Shown here: in pieces, positions 8,499 through 17,411 of the stretch
How the letters are laid out: each line of letters opens with the position of its first letter
How positions within the stretch are numbered: position 1 is the stretch's first letter
DNA from: Robiginitomaculum sp.
GTDB lineage: Bacteria > Pseudomonadota > Alphaproteobacteria > Caulobacterales > Maricaulaceae
DNA: 41,611 nucleotides
NCBI GenBank assembly: GCA_026982415.1
Contig: JALSHE010000105.1
Location: 1-41,611 of the forward strand
Direction of reading: 5' to 3'
The notes under the pieces: generated by a model
Told to the model about the DNA's origin: nothing
Seen by the model: the letters and a program-made list of their open reading frames with translations, nothing else
Database searches by the model: none
Program-made: the position numbers and the translations under genes

Positions 8499-9833
8499 CT
8501 ATTTGATTTGTGCGCGAAAATCTACCGTGAAATTCGGGAATGGTGAGCCATTGGCCATTGCGCCTTTCGGATTTAGGCAAATATATGTAACTGCTGGATC
8601 ATAGCCAGCTATTGGATCATAAGCACATGATGCAAAATCAGCGGGCGGGCTGGCACTGTTTGAGTACTTAACATCTGTAGCAACATTAAAGCTCAGGCTG
8701 GCACTTGTTTGGCTGAATAAGACGGCACCCGTTCCTGGCCCTGGGCCGTCCATATCGCCGTTGAAAAACACTAAATCGGAAGGCAGTTTGTCTACAAGGA
8801 AAATCGAATCGCTGTCTGCATCGCCGTTGCCTTCATTGGTGACAGAAATAGAATAAACCACATCATCGCCCGGAACCGCATAAGCGCTAGCGGCAGCGTC
8901 AAATAACGCCACCGTTTTTACGGCAGCTAATTGTGCGGCTCCTGGTGTTATGGGGGCTGCCGGAATTTGAAACCCAGTGACGCCAAGCTGCTCGGTTGAG
9001 CCTGTGTTGTTGGTTGTGTGGTCATCGTCCCCTACATGGACTATAATGGAACCTATTGCGACATCTGAGGCAATAGAAAAGAATGCTGTGGTCGCATTGC
9101 CCCAATCTCCAGTATTGTTATTTGCTGCTCCGGTTGGAGAGCCTATTGGTTCTGTTACTGTATAAATGACATCCCCGCCGGTTGTTTTCACCGTGCCTGT
9201 ATATATGATGGGGTGGTCGCCAATGACGACACCGCCGGCATCAAAGACGATGACGCGGCCAACTGTGCCGTTATTAGGCCGAGATTCTAAATCCCCAACG
9301 TAAAATCCGAACTCGTAAACGTCTGTTGCGCTATTGTTGAAATCTAATTTTACGGCTTTTAATCCTGTGCCGGACACACTGGTGGATAACCGTGTGTCGG
9401 TTGAGTAAGGATTTGGTGAATTACTCTGTATTGAGGTGCTTGGGCCATAGGTTACTGAGCCACCTGTAGACAAAATAAAACTGGTTGAAGTTGGTAGGCC
9501 TGGGCCAATTTGGTTGATGCGTCCCACTTCCCAGTCAACCTGATAACTGGCACCGGTCGGGTCGGTAAATGTTTTCGTACCTATAAAACCTGCCCCACCG
9601 AGAAAAAGGTCGGGGCGAAACGCGCCCGTAGGAAAACTTGCTGCCCATGCATTGTCCAAAGTGTCTGCATTGGCACGCCCCGTAGCATTATTGCCAAATG
9701 CTTCATCGGAAATAGTAAGCGTACTACCAGCGAATGCATTTCCGGCAACTGCGAATAGCGCCAAGAATACACTGGTTTTGGCCAATATTGCCAAGGCTTT
9801 AAAGTTGTTGTGCCAGTTACTCATATTCGACAA
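8499..9833 (-). CDS. Secreted protein with DUF11-type C-terminal domain
   Basis: This is a 444-residue exported protein of unknown function. A signal peptide (residues 1-35, cleavage after AFA) precedes a beta-rich region with Gly/Asn/Thr-rich segments. The C-terminal part from about residue 305 (AVKTVALFDAA...VPGDDVVYSISVTNEGNGDADS) matches the conserved-repeat DUF11/TIGR01451 pattern of surface beta-sandwich proteins. I place the start at a TTG (9833): AGGTGAG lies 6 nt upstream of it, whereas the in-frame ATG at 9824 is about 15 nt from that site. It has no LPXTG or beta-barrel anchor, so it is probably periplasmic or released. It is convergent with the SDR gene. Confidence 0.82.
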   Translation of the reverse strand: MSNMSNWHNNFKALAILAKTSVFLALFAVAGNAFAGSTLTISDEAFGNNATGRANADTLDNAWAASFPTGAFRPDLFLGGAGFIGTKTFTDPTGASYQVDWEVGRINQIGPGLPTSTSFILSTGGSVTYGPSTSIQSNSPNPYSTDTRLSTSVSGTGLKAVKLDFNNSATDVYEFGFYVGDLESRPNNGTVGRVIVFDAGGVVIGDHPIIYTGTVKTTGGDVIYTVTEPIGSPTGAANNNTGDWGNATTAFFSIASDVAIGSIIVHVGDDDHTTNNTGSTEQLGVTGFQIPAAPITPGAAQLAAVKTVALFDAAASAYAVPGDDVVYSISVTNEGNGDADSDSIFLVDKLPSDLVFFNGDMDGPGPGTGAVLFSQTSASLSFNVATDVKYSNSASPPADFASCAYDPIAGYDPAVTYICLNPKGAMANGSPFPNFTVDFRAQIK

Positions 9834-9839
9834 TAATAA

Positions 9840-9846
9840 CTCACCT
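9840..9846 (-). promoter_or_regulatory. Ribosome binding site that selects a TTG start
   Basis: AGGTGAG on the minus strand, then six nt (TTATTA), then TTG at 9833. The ATG three codons further in would have a spacing of about 15 nt. This is the reason for calling the DUF11-type protein from TTG. Confidence 0.6.
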
Positions 9847-10039
9847 AGTTCACGTCTGCTGATGCGGGTTGTAATAGGTGAAATTGCTTTCTGCTTGTTT
9901 AAGTTCTATGGTAAATAGACGCTTTATAAGGCGTCTAAAAGTTGAGGTGAGGCGTCAAGCATTTAACTATCAAGTCTTAATCAGAGGCTCCTTAAACAAC
10001 CCTCTGGCAATTCTCGCCTAATCACCCTACATTATACCC

Positions 10040-11881
10040 ATGCAATTTGGTGAACATTTTATTGATGAATTAAAGGCGCGTCTTCGGCCTTCGGACGTGA
10101 TTGGCAAGCATGTCAAATTAAAGCGCCAAGGGCGGGAATTTGCGGCACTGTCGCCGTTCACCAATGAAAAGTCGCCGTCGTTTTTTGTTAATGACGAGAA
10201 GGGGTTTTATCACTGTTTCTCAAGCGGTAAGCACGGCGATATTATTTCGTTCTTGATGGAAGTCGAGGGGTTAAGTTTCCCTGAAACCGTGGAGCGTTTA
10301 GCACTGCAAGCTGGCATGGAACTTCCTGCCGCTGACCCGCAAGCCGAAGCCCGCGCTGCCTCCAACAAAAAAACCATTAGCTGGATTGAGCGCTCGAAAG
10401 AGTTTTTCGAGAAATCCCTGCGCCGGGAAATGGGCAAGGAGGCGCGGACATACCTAAAAGCTCGCGGCCTGACGGGCGAAGATTGCAAGCGGTTCGGGAT
10501 TGGTTTCGCGCCCAATGATTACAGTGCGCTGGTCGACGAATTGACCCAGCAAGGCGCATCCATGAACCGTCTGGTGGAATCCGGTATGGTGATTAGGCCT
10601 GATGATAACCGTGAGAACCGTAAACCATCCCGTAAACCGTGGGACAGGTTTCGCAATCGTATCATGTTCCCGATTACCGATCCGCGTGGCCGCCTGATTG
10701 CTTTTGGCGGGCGGGCGATGGAAAAAGACGCGAAAGCGAAATACCTCAACTCGCCCGAGACCAGTATTTTTCATAAGGGCAGTGTGCTTTACCGCTATCC
10801 CGAAGCCCGCAAAGCCCTACATAGTCCGAATAACGGTGCGCGCGGGCTGATTGTGGCCGAGGGCTATATGGATGTTATCGCGCTGGTACGGGCCGGGTTT
10901 GAACATGCTTGCGCACCGCTCGGCACCGCGCTGACCGAAGACCAATTAGCGCTTTTGTGGCGGGCGGGGCCAGAGCCAACATTGTGTTTTGACGGTGATA
11001 AAGCTGGCTTGCGGGCTGCGTTTCGCTCTGTCGAGCGGGCTTTGCCCTTACTGCGCCCGGGCCAGACTTTGCGTTTTGCGATGATGCCGGAGGATATGGA
11101 CCCGGACGATCTTATCCGTGCCAAGGGTGCCGAGGCCATGAAGCGCGTGTTGGAAAAGTCCATACCCTTGGTGGATATGTTATGGCGGCGCGAAGTGGAG
11201 CGCGAAGTTCTGGACAGTCCCGAAGCCAAAGCGGGCCTGAAAAACCGGATTTTTGAAGCCCTGCGCGATATTAGCGACGAAGGGGTGCGCGACCAATATA
11301 AGACCGCGCTACTCGGTCGGTTTGACAAAGAATTCGGACGGCCAAAATGGACGCCGGGCGGCAAATATAAAACATGGGGCGGCAAGGCAAAGCCGACCAA
11401 AACCCAGCAAAGTAAAATGCAGCCCGCAGCCCAACACATGGCCCGCGAACGGCGGCTAATCGGCGCAGTGTTAGAGTGGCCTGAGCTTCTGGAGCGGGTT
11501 GACCAAACATTGTTTAGCTTGAAATTCAGCTCAAGCGCGTGTGAAAGCTTGCAAAATGCACTTTTAAGCTATTGGCAGGACACAATAGCGGTTGATAAGC
11601 GCGCCCTCATTGCCCATATAGAAGACGAAGGACTGGCTGCGACTATCAAACCTATCGTGCGGGAACGTAATTTGGCCATAGCGGCTATGGGCGGCGTTGA
11701 CGCTAATTTAACCAAACGTCAGACAATATGGCTGGCCGAGGCAGGAAAATTGATGGGCCGGGAGAGCGGCGGAGCAGACAGAGAAGAAACAAGAGGGCGG
11801 CTGGCTGATACCATTCGCTCCGACAAGACGGACGCATTACAGCGTTTGTCACGCGCAACTGGCCCTAAAAAGTCAAGCTAG
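10040..11881 (+). CDS. dnaG: DNA primase DnaG
   Basis: DnaG makes the RNA primers for chromosome replication. The 613-residue protein has an N-terminal CHC2-type fold, a TOPRIM catalytic core (Glu in VAEGYMDV near 272; DGDKAG near 317) and a C-terminal helicase-binding region from about 430. The zinc site is degenerate. Where E. coli has Cys40, His43, Cys61 and Cys64, this protein has Ser38, Thr41, Cys59 and Ser62, so zinc is unlikely to bind. I associate a similar loss with other alphaproteobacterial primases. It lies directly upstream of rpoD (181-bp gap), the alphaproteobacterial version of the macromolecular synthesis operon without rpsU. Confidence 0.96.
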   Translation: MQFGEHFIDELKARLRPSDVIGKHVKLKRQGREFAALSPFTNEKSPSFFVNDEKGFYHCFSSGKHGDIISFLMEVEGLSFPETVERLALQAGMELPAADPQAEARAASNKKTISWIERSKEFFEKSLRREMGKEARTYLKARGLTGEDCKRFGIGFAPNDYSALVDELTQQGASMNRLVESGMVIRPDDNRENRKPSRKPWDRFRNRIMFPITDPRGRLIAFGGRAMEKDAKAKYLNSPETSIFHKGSVLYRYPEARKALHSPNNGARGLIVAEGYMDVIALVRAGFEHACAPLGTALTEDQLALLWRAGPEPTLCFDGDKAGLRAAFRSVERALPLLRPGQTLRFAMMPEDMDPDDLIRAKGAEAMKRVLEKSIPLVDMLWRREVEREVLDSPEAKAGLKNRIFEALRDISDEGVRDQYKTALLGRFDKEFGRPKWTPGGKYKTWGGKAKPTKTQQSKMQPAAQHMARERRLIGAVLEWPELLERVDQTLFSLKFSSSACESLQNALLSYWQDTIAVDKRALIAHIEDEGLAATIKPIVRERNLAIAAMGGVDANLTKRQTIWLAEAGKLMGRESGGADREETRGRLADTIRSDKTDALQRLSRATGPKKSS

Positions 11882-12062
11882 ACTGGGGGACGCGCAAAGT
11901 TTATAGTTCGCATTTCGTGCGGGCGCAAAGAAAAGAAGCTCCACCTGCCAAAAAACTGAAAAGTTTTGGGCGGGGCGGGGTTGTTTTGGCGTTGGAAGAC
12001 CTTATTTTAGGTGAGAGCCTTATTTAAGGTTGGCATCCCGCGCCGCGTAATGGAGAAGATTT

Positions 12063-14147
12063 ATGGCTAAAGCAGTAGCCAAGAAAACGGTAAAGAAAAA
12101 GCCAGTAGCTAAAAAAACTGGTGCCAAACAAGACGTTGTTGAAGACGCAATTGTAGACGCGGTCAAAGCTATGCCAAAAGAGAAATCCACTATGCTCGAC
12201 ATGGACGATGTTGAGGTTAAACGCATGATTGCTGTGGCCAAGAAAAGCGGCCTGCTTGCTACATCAGAGCTTAATAAGCATTTGAATGTCGACGAAGTGA
12301 CCCCTGACCAAATTGAGGTTACATTATCGGAGCTTTCCGATCTGGGCATATCCGTGGTCGACGATAAAGACCAAGGCGATACGTCTGCCAACACCCTGAC
12401 CAAAGCAGACAGTCGCGTTGTTAAAGGCGGAAATTCCAAGCCCGCTCACGATAGAACTGATGACCCTGTACGGATGTATTTGCGCGAAATGGGTACTGTT
12501 GAGTTGCTGTCCCGCGAGGGCGAAATCTCGATCGCCAAACGGATTGAGGCCGGGCGCCATACAATGATCAAGGGGTTGTGCGAAAGTGCGTTGACCTTTG
12601 AAGCTATTATGGTGTGGCGCGAAGAGTTGGAAGAAGAGCGCATTCTTCTGCGCGATATTATTGATCTGGATACCACCTATAATCTGTCTATCGGCAATAT
12701 CCAAGAGGATCGTTCAGATGCAGCCGTCCGGCGTGAGAAGATTGAAAAAGGCGAGATAGAGCCTGAAAAGGGTGAGAAGATTGAAAAGCCCAAGCACGGC
12801 CCTGTGCTTAAGCTTGCCACCCATGCCGAGGGTGAAAAAACCTTGGACGACGACGAAGAAGAAGACGAAGACGAAAAAATAAATCTGTCCATGGCGGCTA
12901 TGGAAGCCGAACTTCGCGACGGGATTCTTGAAATTCTCAATAATATTGGTCGGGATTTTGGTCGCTTCCAAAACTTGCAAGACATGCAAATTCGCGCGCG
13001 CATGAAGGGCAAAGCTCTGCGCAAGCCGCAACAACAAGAATTTGACGATCTACAAAAGTTAATCATCAAAGAACTGAAATCCTTGCAGCTTAATAATGCC
13101 CGGATCGAAGCTTTGGTCGGTCAATTGTACGCTATTAATAAGCGCCTCATCGGGCTTGAGGGTAAATTAATGCGCCTAGCCGATGGTAACGGCGTGCCGC
13201 GTCAAGACTTTTTGGCGTGTTATCTAGGCAGTGAGCTTAACCCGGATTGGGTTGATAGTCTGGGGGGGCGTTCCGATGCTTGGGACAGGTTTATTGGCCG
13301 CGAAAAGCGCACGATTGATAAACTGCGCACGGAAATAGCCGAGCAAGCTCAGGAAACAGGTGTGCCGGTCGATGAATTTCGCCGCATTGTGCAAACCGTG
13401 CAAAAGGGCGAGCGCGAAGCTGCCCAAGCCAAGAAAGAAATGGTCGAAGCCAATCTGCGCCTAGTGATTTCTATTGCCAAAAAATACACAAATCGCGGCT
13501 TGCAATTCCTCGACCTTATCCAAGAAGGCAATATTGGCCTGATGAAAGCCGTGGATAAATTTGAATACAGACGCGGTTATAAATTTTCGACCTATGCCAC
13601 TTGGTGGATTAGGCAGGCCATCACCCGCTCGATTGCGGATCAGGCTCGTACCATCCGTATTCCGGTGCATATGATCGAAACGATTAACAAAATCGTTCGC
13701 ACCTCGCGCCAAATCTTGCACGAAATTGGCCGCGAGCCGACACCAGAAGAACTGGCCAAGAAATTGGCCATGCCGCTGGACAAAGTGCGCAAGGTCATGA
13801 AAATCGCCAAAGAGCCAATCTCCCTGGAAACGCCCATAGGCGATGAAGAAGACAGCCAGCTAGGCGATTTTATCGAGGACAGCGGTGCCATCCTGCCCAT
13901 CGACGCAGCCATCCAATCCAACCTGCGCGAAACAACAACCCGCGTACTGGCCAGCCTAACCCCCCGAGAAGAACGCGTCCTACGCATGCGCTTCGGCATA
14001 GGCATGAACACCGACCACACCCTAGAAGAGGTAGGCCAGCAGTTCAGTGTAACCCGCGAACGCATCCGGCAGATTGAAGCGAAAGCTTTGCGCAAGTTGA
14101 AGCATCCGAGCCGGTCTAGGAAGCTACGGAGTTTCTTGAACCAGTAG
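12063..14147 (+). CDS. rpoD: RNA polymerase primary sigma factor RpoD (sigma-70)
   Basis: This is the housekeeping sigma factor that directs RNA polymerase to -35/-10 promoters. The 694-residue protein starts with a Lys/Ala-rich tail, then region 1.1 and region 1.2 ([21 protein letters not shown], about 137-157). A long acidic non-conserved region follows (about 220-300, with [10 protein letters not shown]). Next are region 2 (about 480-530, containing [16 protein letters not shown]), region 3, and region 4 with the helix-turn-helix [20 protein letters not shown] near 655-675. The ATG follows GGAGAAG. Consensus-like promoters found elsewhere in the window fit this sigma factor. Confidence 0.97.
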   Translation: MAKAVAKKTVKKKPVAKKTGAKQDVVEDAIVDAVKAMPKEKSTMLDMDDVEVKRMIAVAKKSGLLATSELNKHLNVDEVTPDQIEVTLSELSDLGISVVDDKDQGDTSANTLTKADSRVVKGGNSKPAHDRTDDPVRMYLREMGTVELLSREGEISIAKRIEAGRHTMIKGLCESALTFEAIMVWREELEEERILLRDIIDLDTTYNLSIGNIQEDRSDAAVRREKIEKGEIEPEKGEKIEKPKHGPVLKLATHAEGEKTLDDDEEEDEDEKINLSMAAMEAELRDGILEILNNIGRDFGRFQNLQDMQIRARMKGKALRKPQQQEFDDLQKLIIKELKSLQLNNARIEALVGQLYAINKRLIGLEGKLMRLADGNGVPRQDFLACYLGSELNPDWVDSLGGRSDAWDRFIGREKRTIDKLRTEIAEQAQETGVPVDEFRRIVQTVQKGEREAAQAKKEMVEANLRLVISIAKKYTNRGLQFLDLIQEGNIGLMKAVDKFEYRRGYKFSTYATWWIRQAITRSIADQARTIRIPVHMIETINKIVRTSRQILHEIGREPTPEELAKKLAMPLDKVRKVMKIAKEPISLETPIGDEEDSQLGDFIEDSGAILPIDAAIQSNLRETTTRVLASLTPREERVLRMRFGIGMNTDHTLEEVGQQFSVTRERIRQIEAKALRKLKHPSRSRKLRSFLNQ

Positions 14148-14175
14148 GGGTGTTTAAGTAGTAGCAGTATTTGAA

Positions 14176-14682
14176 CTATGACATATCGGCGATTTTGCTT
14201 TGGAAAATACGCTGTTGTGATGGTATTAGCTTCTCAAAGGCTGCAATCATTACCTCAATTGCGGATGTACCCATCGGCCTAGCTTCGTTATCCAAGGAGC
14301 CACAAAAGTGCATTCGGCTTATTTTGTTGCGCCTTTTTCCAAACTTCATAAGAAATTCATTAAGCGCCTGATTTACATCATTCCAAGACGGATGTTCAGG
14401 GTCCATTTCTTTAAACATGTCTTTCAATACATGTTCAGTTTCGCCTCCAGTGAGTCCTTTGTTGTAAAATTCAAAATACGTTTTGAACGTGATGTTTTCA
14501 TAGCCGATAAATTTGGATGGTGCAAAGATGAACTTACCATCATTATTTTTAAGGCAATACCAAGCTCTAACCCTGCTTAGTCGTCTCTGCATTTCTGGTT
14601 GATTATCTATATCTGCGAAAAATGTATCAATATTTTTTAATGCGGATTGTTTATTAGTAATTGGCGGTGGTAAATTTGTCAT
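14176..14682 (-). CDS. Unrecognised 168-residue protein divergent from yefM-yoeB
   Basis: I do not recognise this protein with confidence. The ATG at 14682 is well supported by AGGAGGA upstream. It is soluble-looking, with no signal peptide or membrane segment. The centre has RVRAWYCLKNNDGKFIFAP followed by SKFIGY, which faintly recalls head domains of some McrA-like restriction proteins. I would not name it on that basis. Lys/Asn/Phe content and the A+T-rich DNA differ from the rpoD side, suggesting acquired DNA. It is transcribed away from the toxin-antitoxin pair, with back-to-back promoters in 14683-14804. Confidence 0.75.
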   Translation of the reverse strand: MTNLPPPITNKQSALKNIDTFFADIDNQPEMQRRLSRVRAWYCLKNNDGKFIFAPSKFIGYENITFKTYFEFYNKGLTGGETEHVLKDMFKEMDPEHPSWNDVNQALNEFLMKFGKRRNKISRMHFCGSLDNEARPMGTSAIEVMIAAFEKLIPSQQRIFQSKIADMS

Positions 14683-14716
14683 GTCTTCCTCCTTATGGGT
14701 TAAATAGATACACACC

Positions 14717-14744
14717 TTAATAACCTTAATATCTAATATGTCAA
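14717..14744 (-). promoter_or_regulatory. Predicted promoter of the 168-residue gene
   Basis: On the minus strand TTGACA (14744-14739) and TATTAA (14722-14717) are 16 bp apart, about 35 bp before the ATG at 14682. The -35 is consensus and the -10 is moderate. Confidence 0.45.
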
Positions 14745-14752
14745 GGGAAATA

Positions 14753-14768
14753 TAGTCGGTCACGACTA
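14753..14768. repeat. 6-bp inverted repeat between divergent promoters
   Basis: TAGTCG (14753-14758) and CGACTA (14763-14768) are separated by GTCA. It sits just upstream of the yefM -35 box and downstream of nothing else, so it could be a regulator site. It is short enough that chance cannot be excluded. Confidence 0.4.
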
Positions 14769-14769
14769 C

Positions 14770-14798
14770 TTGACAAAGTGTACGCAAACACGTACATT
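14770..14798 (+). promoter_or_regulatory. Promoter and operator of yefM-yoeB
   Basis: TTGACA (14770-14775) and TACATT (14793-14798) have the ideal 17-bp spacing. Two six-base sites, TGTACG (14779-14784) and CGTACA (14791-14796), share a GTAC core, with centres exactly 12 bp apart. This matches the published architecture of E. coli yefM-yoeB operators (TGTACA cores 12 bp centre to centre). The sites cover the spacer and -10, so a bound antitoxin-toxin complex would block RNA polymerase. Confidence 0.75.
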
Positions 14799-14804
14799 AT
14801 TGCT

Positions 14805-15059
14805 ATGAAAACATTGTCCTCAACAGAACTTCGCAAGAACCTTTCCAAAATGATGGATCAGGTTAATGACGACCATGAGCCGGTAATCGTGACCCGTGCG
14901 AGCGGCAAGCCTGCCGTGTTGTTGTCACTGGAAGATTATGATGCCATGGACGAGACGGCTTATTTGCTGGCCAGTCCCAAAAATGCTCGGCGTCTTCGTG
15001 AGGCCATTGCCCGTGTCGAAAAAGGTGAATATAAAGAATACGAACTGATCGAAGAGTGA
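14805..15059 (+). CDS. yefM: Antitoxin YefM (Phd/YefM family)
   Basis: This 84-residue antitoxin neutralises YoeB and, with it, represses its own promoter. The N-terminal MKTLSSTELRKNLSKMMDQV and the PVIVTRASGKPAVLLSLEDYD segment are the family's DNA-binding core. The acidic C-terminus (EKGEYKEYELIEE) is where toxin-binding residues lie. The ATG at 14805 fits the family N-terminus; the longer frame from 14778 would overlap the promoter. Its TGA overlaps the toxin's GTG start, so translation is probably coupled. Confidence 0.93.
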   Translation: MKTLSSTELRKNLSKMMDQVNDDHEPVIVTRASGKPAVLLSLEDYDAMDETAYLLASPKNARRLREAIARVEKGEYKEYELIEE

Positions 15060-15310
15060 AAGTCAGTTTTGATTCAGAGGCTTGGGAAGAGTATGTTTAT
15101 TGGCAAAAAGCCGATAAGAGGATCCTCAAAAAAATAAACAGGTTGATTAAAGAATGCCAGCGCCATCCGTTTGAGGGCATTGGAAAACCTGAGCCCTTAA
15201 AGGGGGGCTTTTCTGGATATTGGTCACGGCGTATAGACCAAGAACATCGTCTTGTTTACAAAGCGACCCATGACAACCTAATTATTATCCAATGTCGCTA
15301 CCATTATTGA
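15056..15310 (+). CDS. yoeB: Toxin YoeB (mRNA interferase)
   Basis: YoeB is a ribosome-dependent endoribonuclease that cuts mRNA in the A site and stops growth when the antitoxin is lost. The 84 residues align without gaps to E. coli YoeB from memory. The catalytic Glu46, Arg65 and His83 and the C-terminal CRYHY are all kept, so the toxin should be active. It starts at a GTG (15056) that overlaps the yefM stop by 4 nt (GTGA). Confidence 0.95.
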   Translation: MKVSFDSEAWEEYVYWQKADKRILKKINRLIKECQRHPFEGIGKPEPLKGGFSGYWSRRIDQEHRLVYKATHDNLIIIQCRYHY

Positions 15311-15320
15311 TGGACACAAA

Positions 15321-15542
15321 ATGAAATTCATAGACAAATTAAACTGGCCAATCGTTATTCTGCTTTGCGCAACGCTCGGCCTTGCGCCATTTCGGACGCC
15401 GCATGTTTGGGAGAAGTTGAATATGTTGGTGGGCGGGGGATTAACTGCGCCTGCGGATATTTTTGATTTGCTCATGCACGGCACGCCGTGGGTTTTATTG
15501 TTGCTAAAAACTGGGTTCAGCTTGTTGGGACGTAAGGGTTGA
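15321..15542 (+). CDS. Small conserved membrane protein
   Basis: This 73-residue protein has two hydrophobic segments (about 8-24 and 50-68) around VWEKLNML and ADIFDLLMHGTPWVLLLLK. I recall similar small proteins in databases carrying the doubtful name RND transporter; they are far too short to be pumps. Function is unknown. The ATG at 15321 lies 10 bp after yoeB and lacks a strong ribosome site, so it may be read through from the toxin-antitoxin transcript. Confidence 0.65.
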   Translation: MKFIDKLNWPIVILLCATLGLAPFRTPHVWEKLNMLVGGGLTAPADIFDLLMHGTPWVLLLLKTGFSLLGRKG

Positions 15543-15546
15543 AGTT

Positions 15547-16596
15547 CTAAGACCGCCACCTCAAGGTCGTTGCTTTCACTGGATTGACAAAGTCTCGCCC
15601 CTCCGCCCTTGACTTGGCCCATTCTTTTTTGAGCATGTAGTACCATTTTGCTTGGCGGTCGGCGTCGTCGATTAGCATTAGGCGGGGGTCGTGCTTTAGG
15701 CATTCTGCTTGTAGCTTGATGATGTCGCCGTCTTGATTAAGGAAGATACTGGCGCCTTTTTTGATAATGGGTTTAAGCAGTTTGACCACGGCGAAATCAT
15801 TGAAAAACACTTGGGTGATTTCCGTATTGTTGTCGTCTATGGGGACAACGGCTGTGAAGGAGAGCAGGCGTTTATTGCCCACCTGGATTTCTTCTGTGCG
15901 CACGCCGGGCAGGCGAAAGGCGATTTCGGTGACGGGCTTGCCGCCGAGGAGTTTATAGCCAAGAGAATTGGAAGACGGTGCGTGTGCGGCCATGGCCCAT
16001 CCGCGCTCCCGGGGTTCAAATTTCTTTTCCTTTTCGTGCATGGATCCGCCAGTACGCCACCACCATTGCCGATGCAAAAACGAAACATGAGCCGGATCCA
16101 TAAGGCCGATGACCGCATGGTCAACATGGCAATTTAGGGTCAGGCGCTCAATGAACAACGGTTTTTTGTCTGCCATATCCCAATGGGGCGGATCAATATC
16201 CGGCTCGGCCTTGGATTTGGCATCGCCAGCAATCCAGACCCAAATCAATTGTCCATTTTCGCGTACCGGATAATTCCGGACTTTAATACCGCCCGCCGGG
16301 TCTTTTTGCCCTGAACATATGGCTGGGATGTGGCTGCATTGGCCGTCGTCCAAACCGAAACGCCAACCGTGATAGGGGCATTCTACCGTACCGTCGTCCA
16401 GGATTCTTCCGGCAGATAGGGGGGCCGCGCGGTGGGGGCATATATCGCGTAGGGCAAATATCTTACCGTCGTGCCCACGCCCAATAACTATGGGGTGACC
16501 CGCAATAGTTTTGTGCGCCATCTGTCCATTATTAAACTCGGACTTAAGCCCGGAAAAATACCATATGTCTTTTACGAATGTCAGTGCGGTGGCCAT
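15547..16596 (-). CDS. Rieske non-heme iron oxygenase, alpha-subunit type
   Basis: This is a 349-residue oxygenase component that would use electrons from a separate reductase to hydroxylate or demethylate a substrate. The N-terminal Rieske domain has Cys53-x-His55 and Cys73-x2-His76 with a 17-residue spacer, the exact 2Fe-2S pattern. The catalytic domain has a DPAHVSFLH motif with His170 and His175 as likely iron ligands. The substrate is unknown; length and layout suggest the VanA/phenoxybenzoate-type branch. No ferredoxin or reductase gene is adjacent. It starts 8 bp after gluQRS and is the last gene of a minus-strand operon. Confidence 0.9.
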   Translation of the reverse strand: MATALTFVKDIWYFSGLKSEFNNGQMAHKTIAGHPIVIGRGHDGKIFALRDICPHRAAPLSAGRILDDGTVECPYHGWRFGLDDGQCSHIPAICSGQKDPAGGIKVRNYPVRENGQLIWVWIAGDAKSKAEPDIDPPHWDMADKKPLFIERLTLNCHVDHAVIGLMDPAHVSFLHRQWWWRTGGSMHEKEKKFEPRERGWAMAAHAPSSNSLGYKLLGGKPVTEIAFRLPGVRTEEIQVGNKRLLSFTAVVPIDDNNTEITQVFFNDFAVVKLLKPIIKKGASIFLNQDGDIIKLQAECLKHDPRLMLIDDADRQAKWYYMLKKEWAKSRAEGRDFVNPVKATTLRWRS

Positions 16597-16604
16597 GATG
16601 CGTC

Positions 16605-17408
16605 TTATCCTAACTGCTTGGCCTGCGCCAGAATATTCTGTGGACTTGCGCCCGATTGCCGCATGGCGCGTATGGCCAGGGATTTATCGGTTTTGGAATA
16701 GCGTTTGCCGTCCGCCCCGACCAAGAGCGCGTGGTGGTGATAACGGGGCACGGGCCAGTTCATCAGCTCTTGCAAAAGGCGGTGGATATGGGTGCTTTCT
16801 AGTAAGTCCACCCCGCGCACTATGTCGGTCACGTCTTGCAAAGCATCATCATGACAGCAGGCGACATGATAGCTGGTGCCAATATCTTTGCGCGCCAAAA
16901 CCACATCACCCAGCAGGGCAGGGCGGGCGCGGATTTCTGTGCCGTGATCCAAAAAAGTCAGTTTGTCATATATATAGCCAAGATGTTTGTGGGTGCGCTC
17001 AAGGGATAGCCGCCAGGCAAAGGCTTTCCCGGATGCGATTAGGTCTTGTTCTAGGCCTGTGTCTACAATCGGATGCGGGCCGCCTGCTTCTAATTCTTTT
17101 CGGGATTTAAAACAGCGGTAAACCAATCCCTTGTCGCGTAGTGCGCCTATCACATTTTTATAATCAGGCATGTGGTCGGTTTGGCGGCGCACGGGGTTTG
17201 GCCAAGTGAAACCCAACCACGCCAAATCTTCATAGATAGCCTGCTCAAATTCCGGCTTGCATCTGGTGGTGTCAATATCCTCTATGCGCAGCAGGCAGAT
17301 GCCATCATTGTCCTGCGTAAATCCAAAAACCTTGGCCGCGCTCGCCGCATGACCGAGATGGAGATAGCCGCTGGGGGAGGGGGCAAATCTGGTGATGACA
17401 GCGCCCAC
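16605..17408 (-). CDS. gluQ: Glutamyl-Q tRNA(Asp) synthetase
   Basis: GluQRS is a shortened glutamyl-tRNA synthetase that attaches glutamate to queuosine in the anticodon of tRNA-Asp. At 267 residues it has the catalytic core only and lacks an anticodon-binding domain. Seen are RFAPSPSGYLHLGH, with the HIGH-type HLGH at 17-20, and YSKTDKS as the KMSKS equivalent. The zinc-ligand cysteines of the E. coli enzyme are not evident. It lies between a pterin dehydratase (3 bp upstream) and the Rieske gene, with no obvious shared pathway. The family name gluQRS (yadB) is also used. Confidence 0.93.
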   Translation of the reverse strand: MGAVITRFAPSPSGYLHLGHAASAAKVFGFTQDNDGICLLRIEDIDTTRCKPEFEQAIYEDLAWLGFTWPNPVRRQTDHMPDYKNVIGALRDKGLVYRCFKSRKELEAGGPHPIVDTGLEQDLIASGKAFAWRLSLERTHKHLGYIYDKLTFLDHGTEIRARPALLGDVVLARKDIGTSYHVACCHDDALQDVTDIVRGVDLLESTHIHRLLQELMNWPVPRYHHHALLVGADGKRYSKTDKSLAIRAMRQSGASPQNILAQAKQLG

Positions 17409-17411
17409 GTT

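Noticed and set aside
8389-8580. 63-codon minus-strand ORF between the SDR and DUF11-type genes
   Set aside because: It overlaps the end of the DUF11-type gene by 82 bp in another frame and starts at a TTG without ribosome site. The 117 bp between the two genes shows nothing else.
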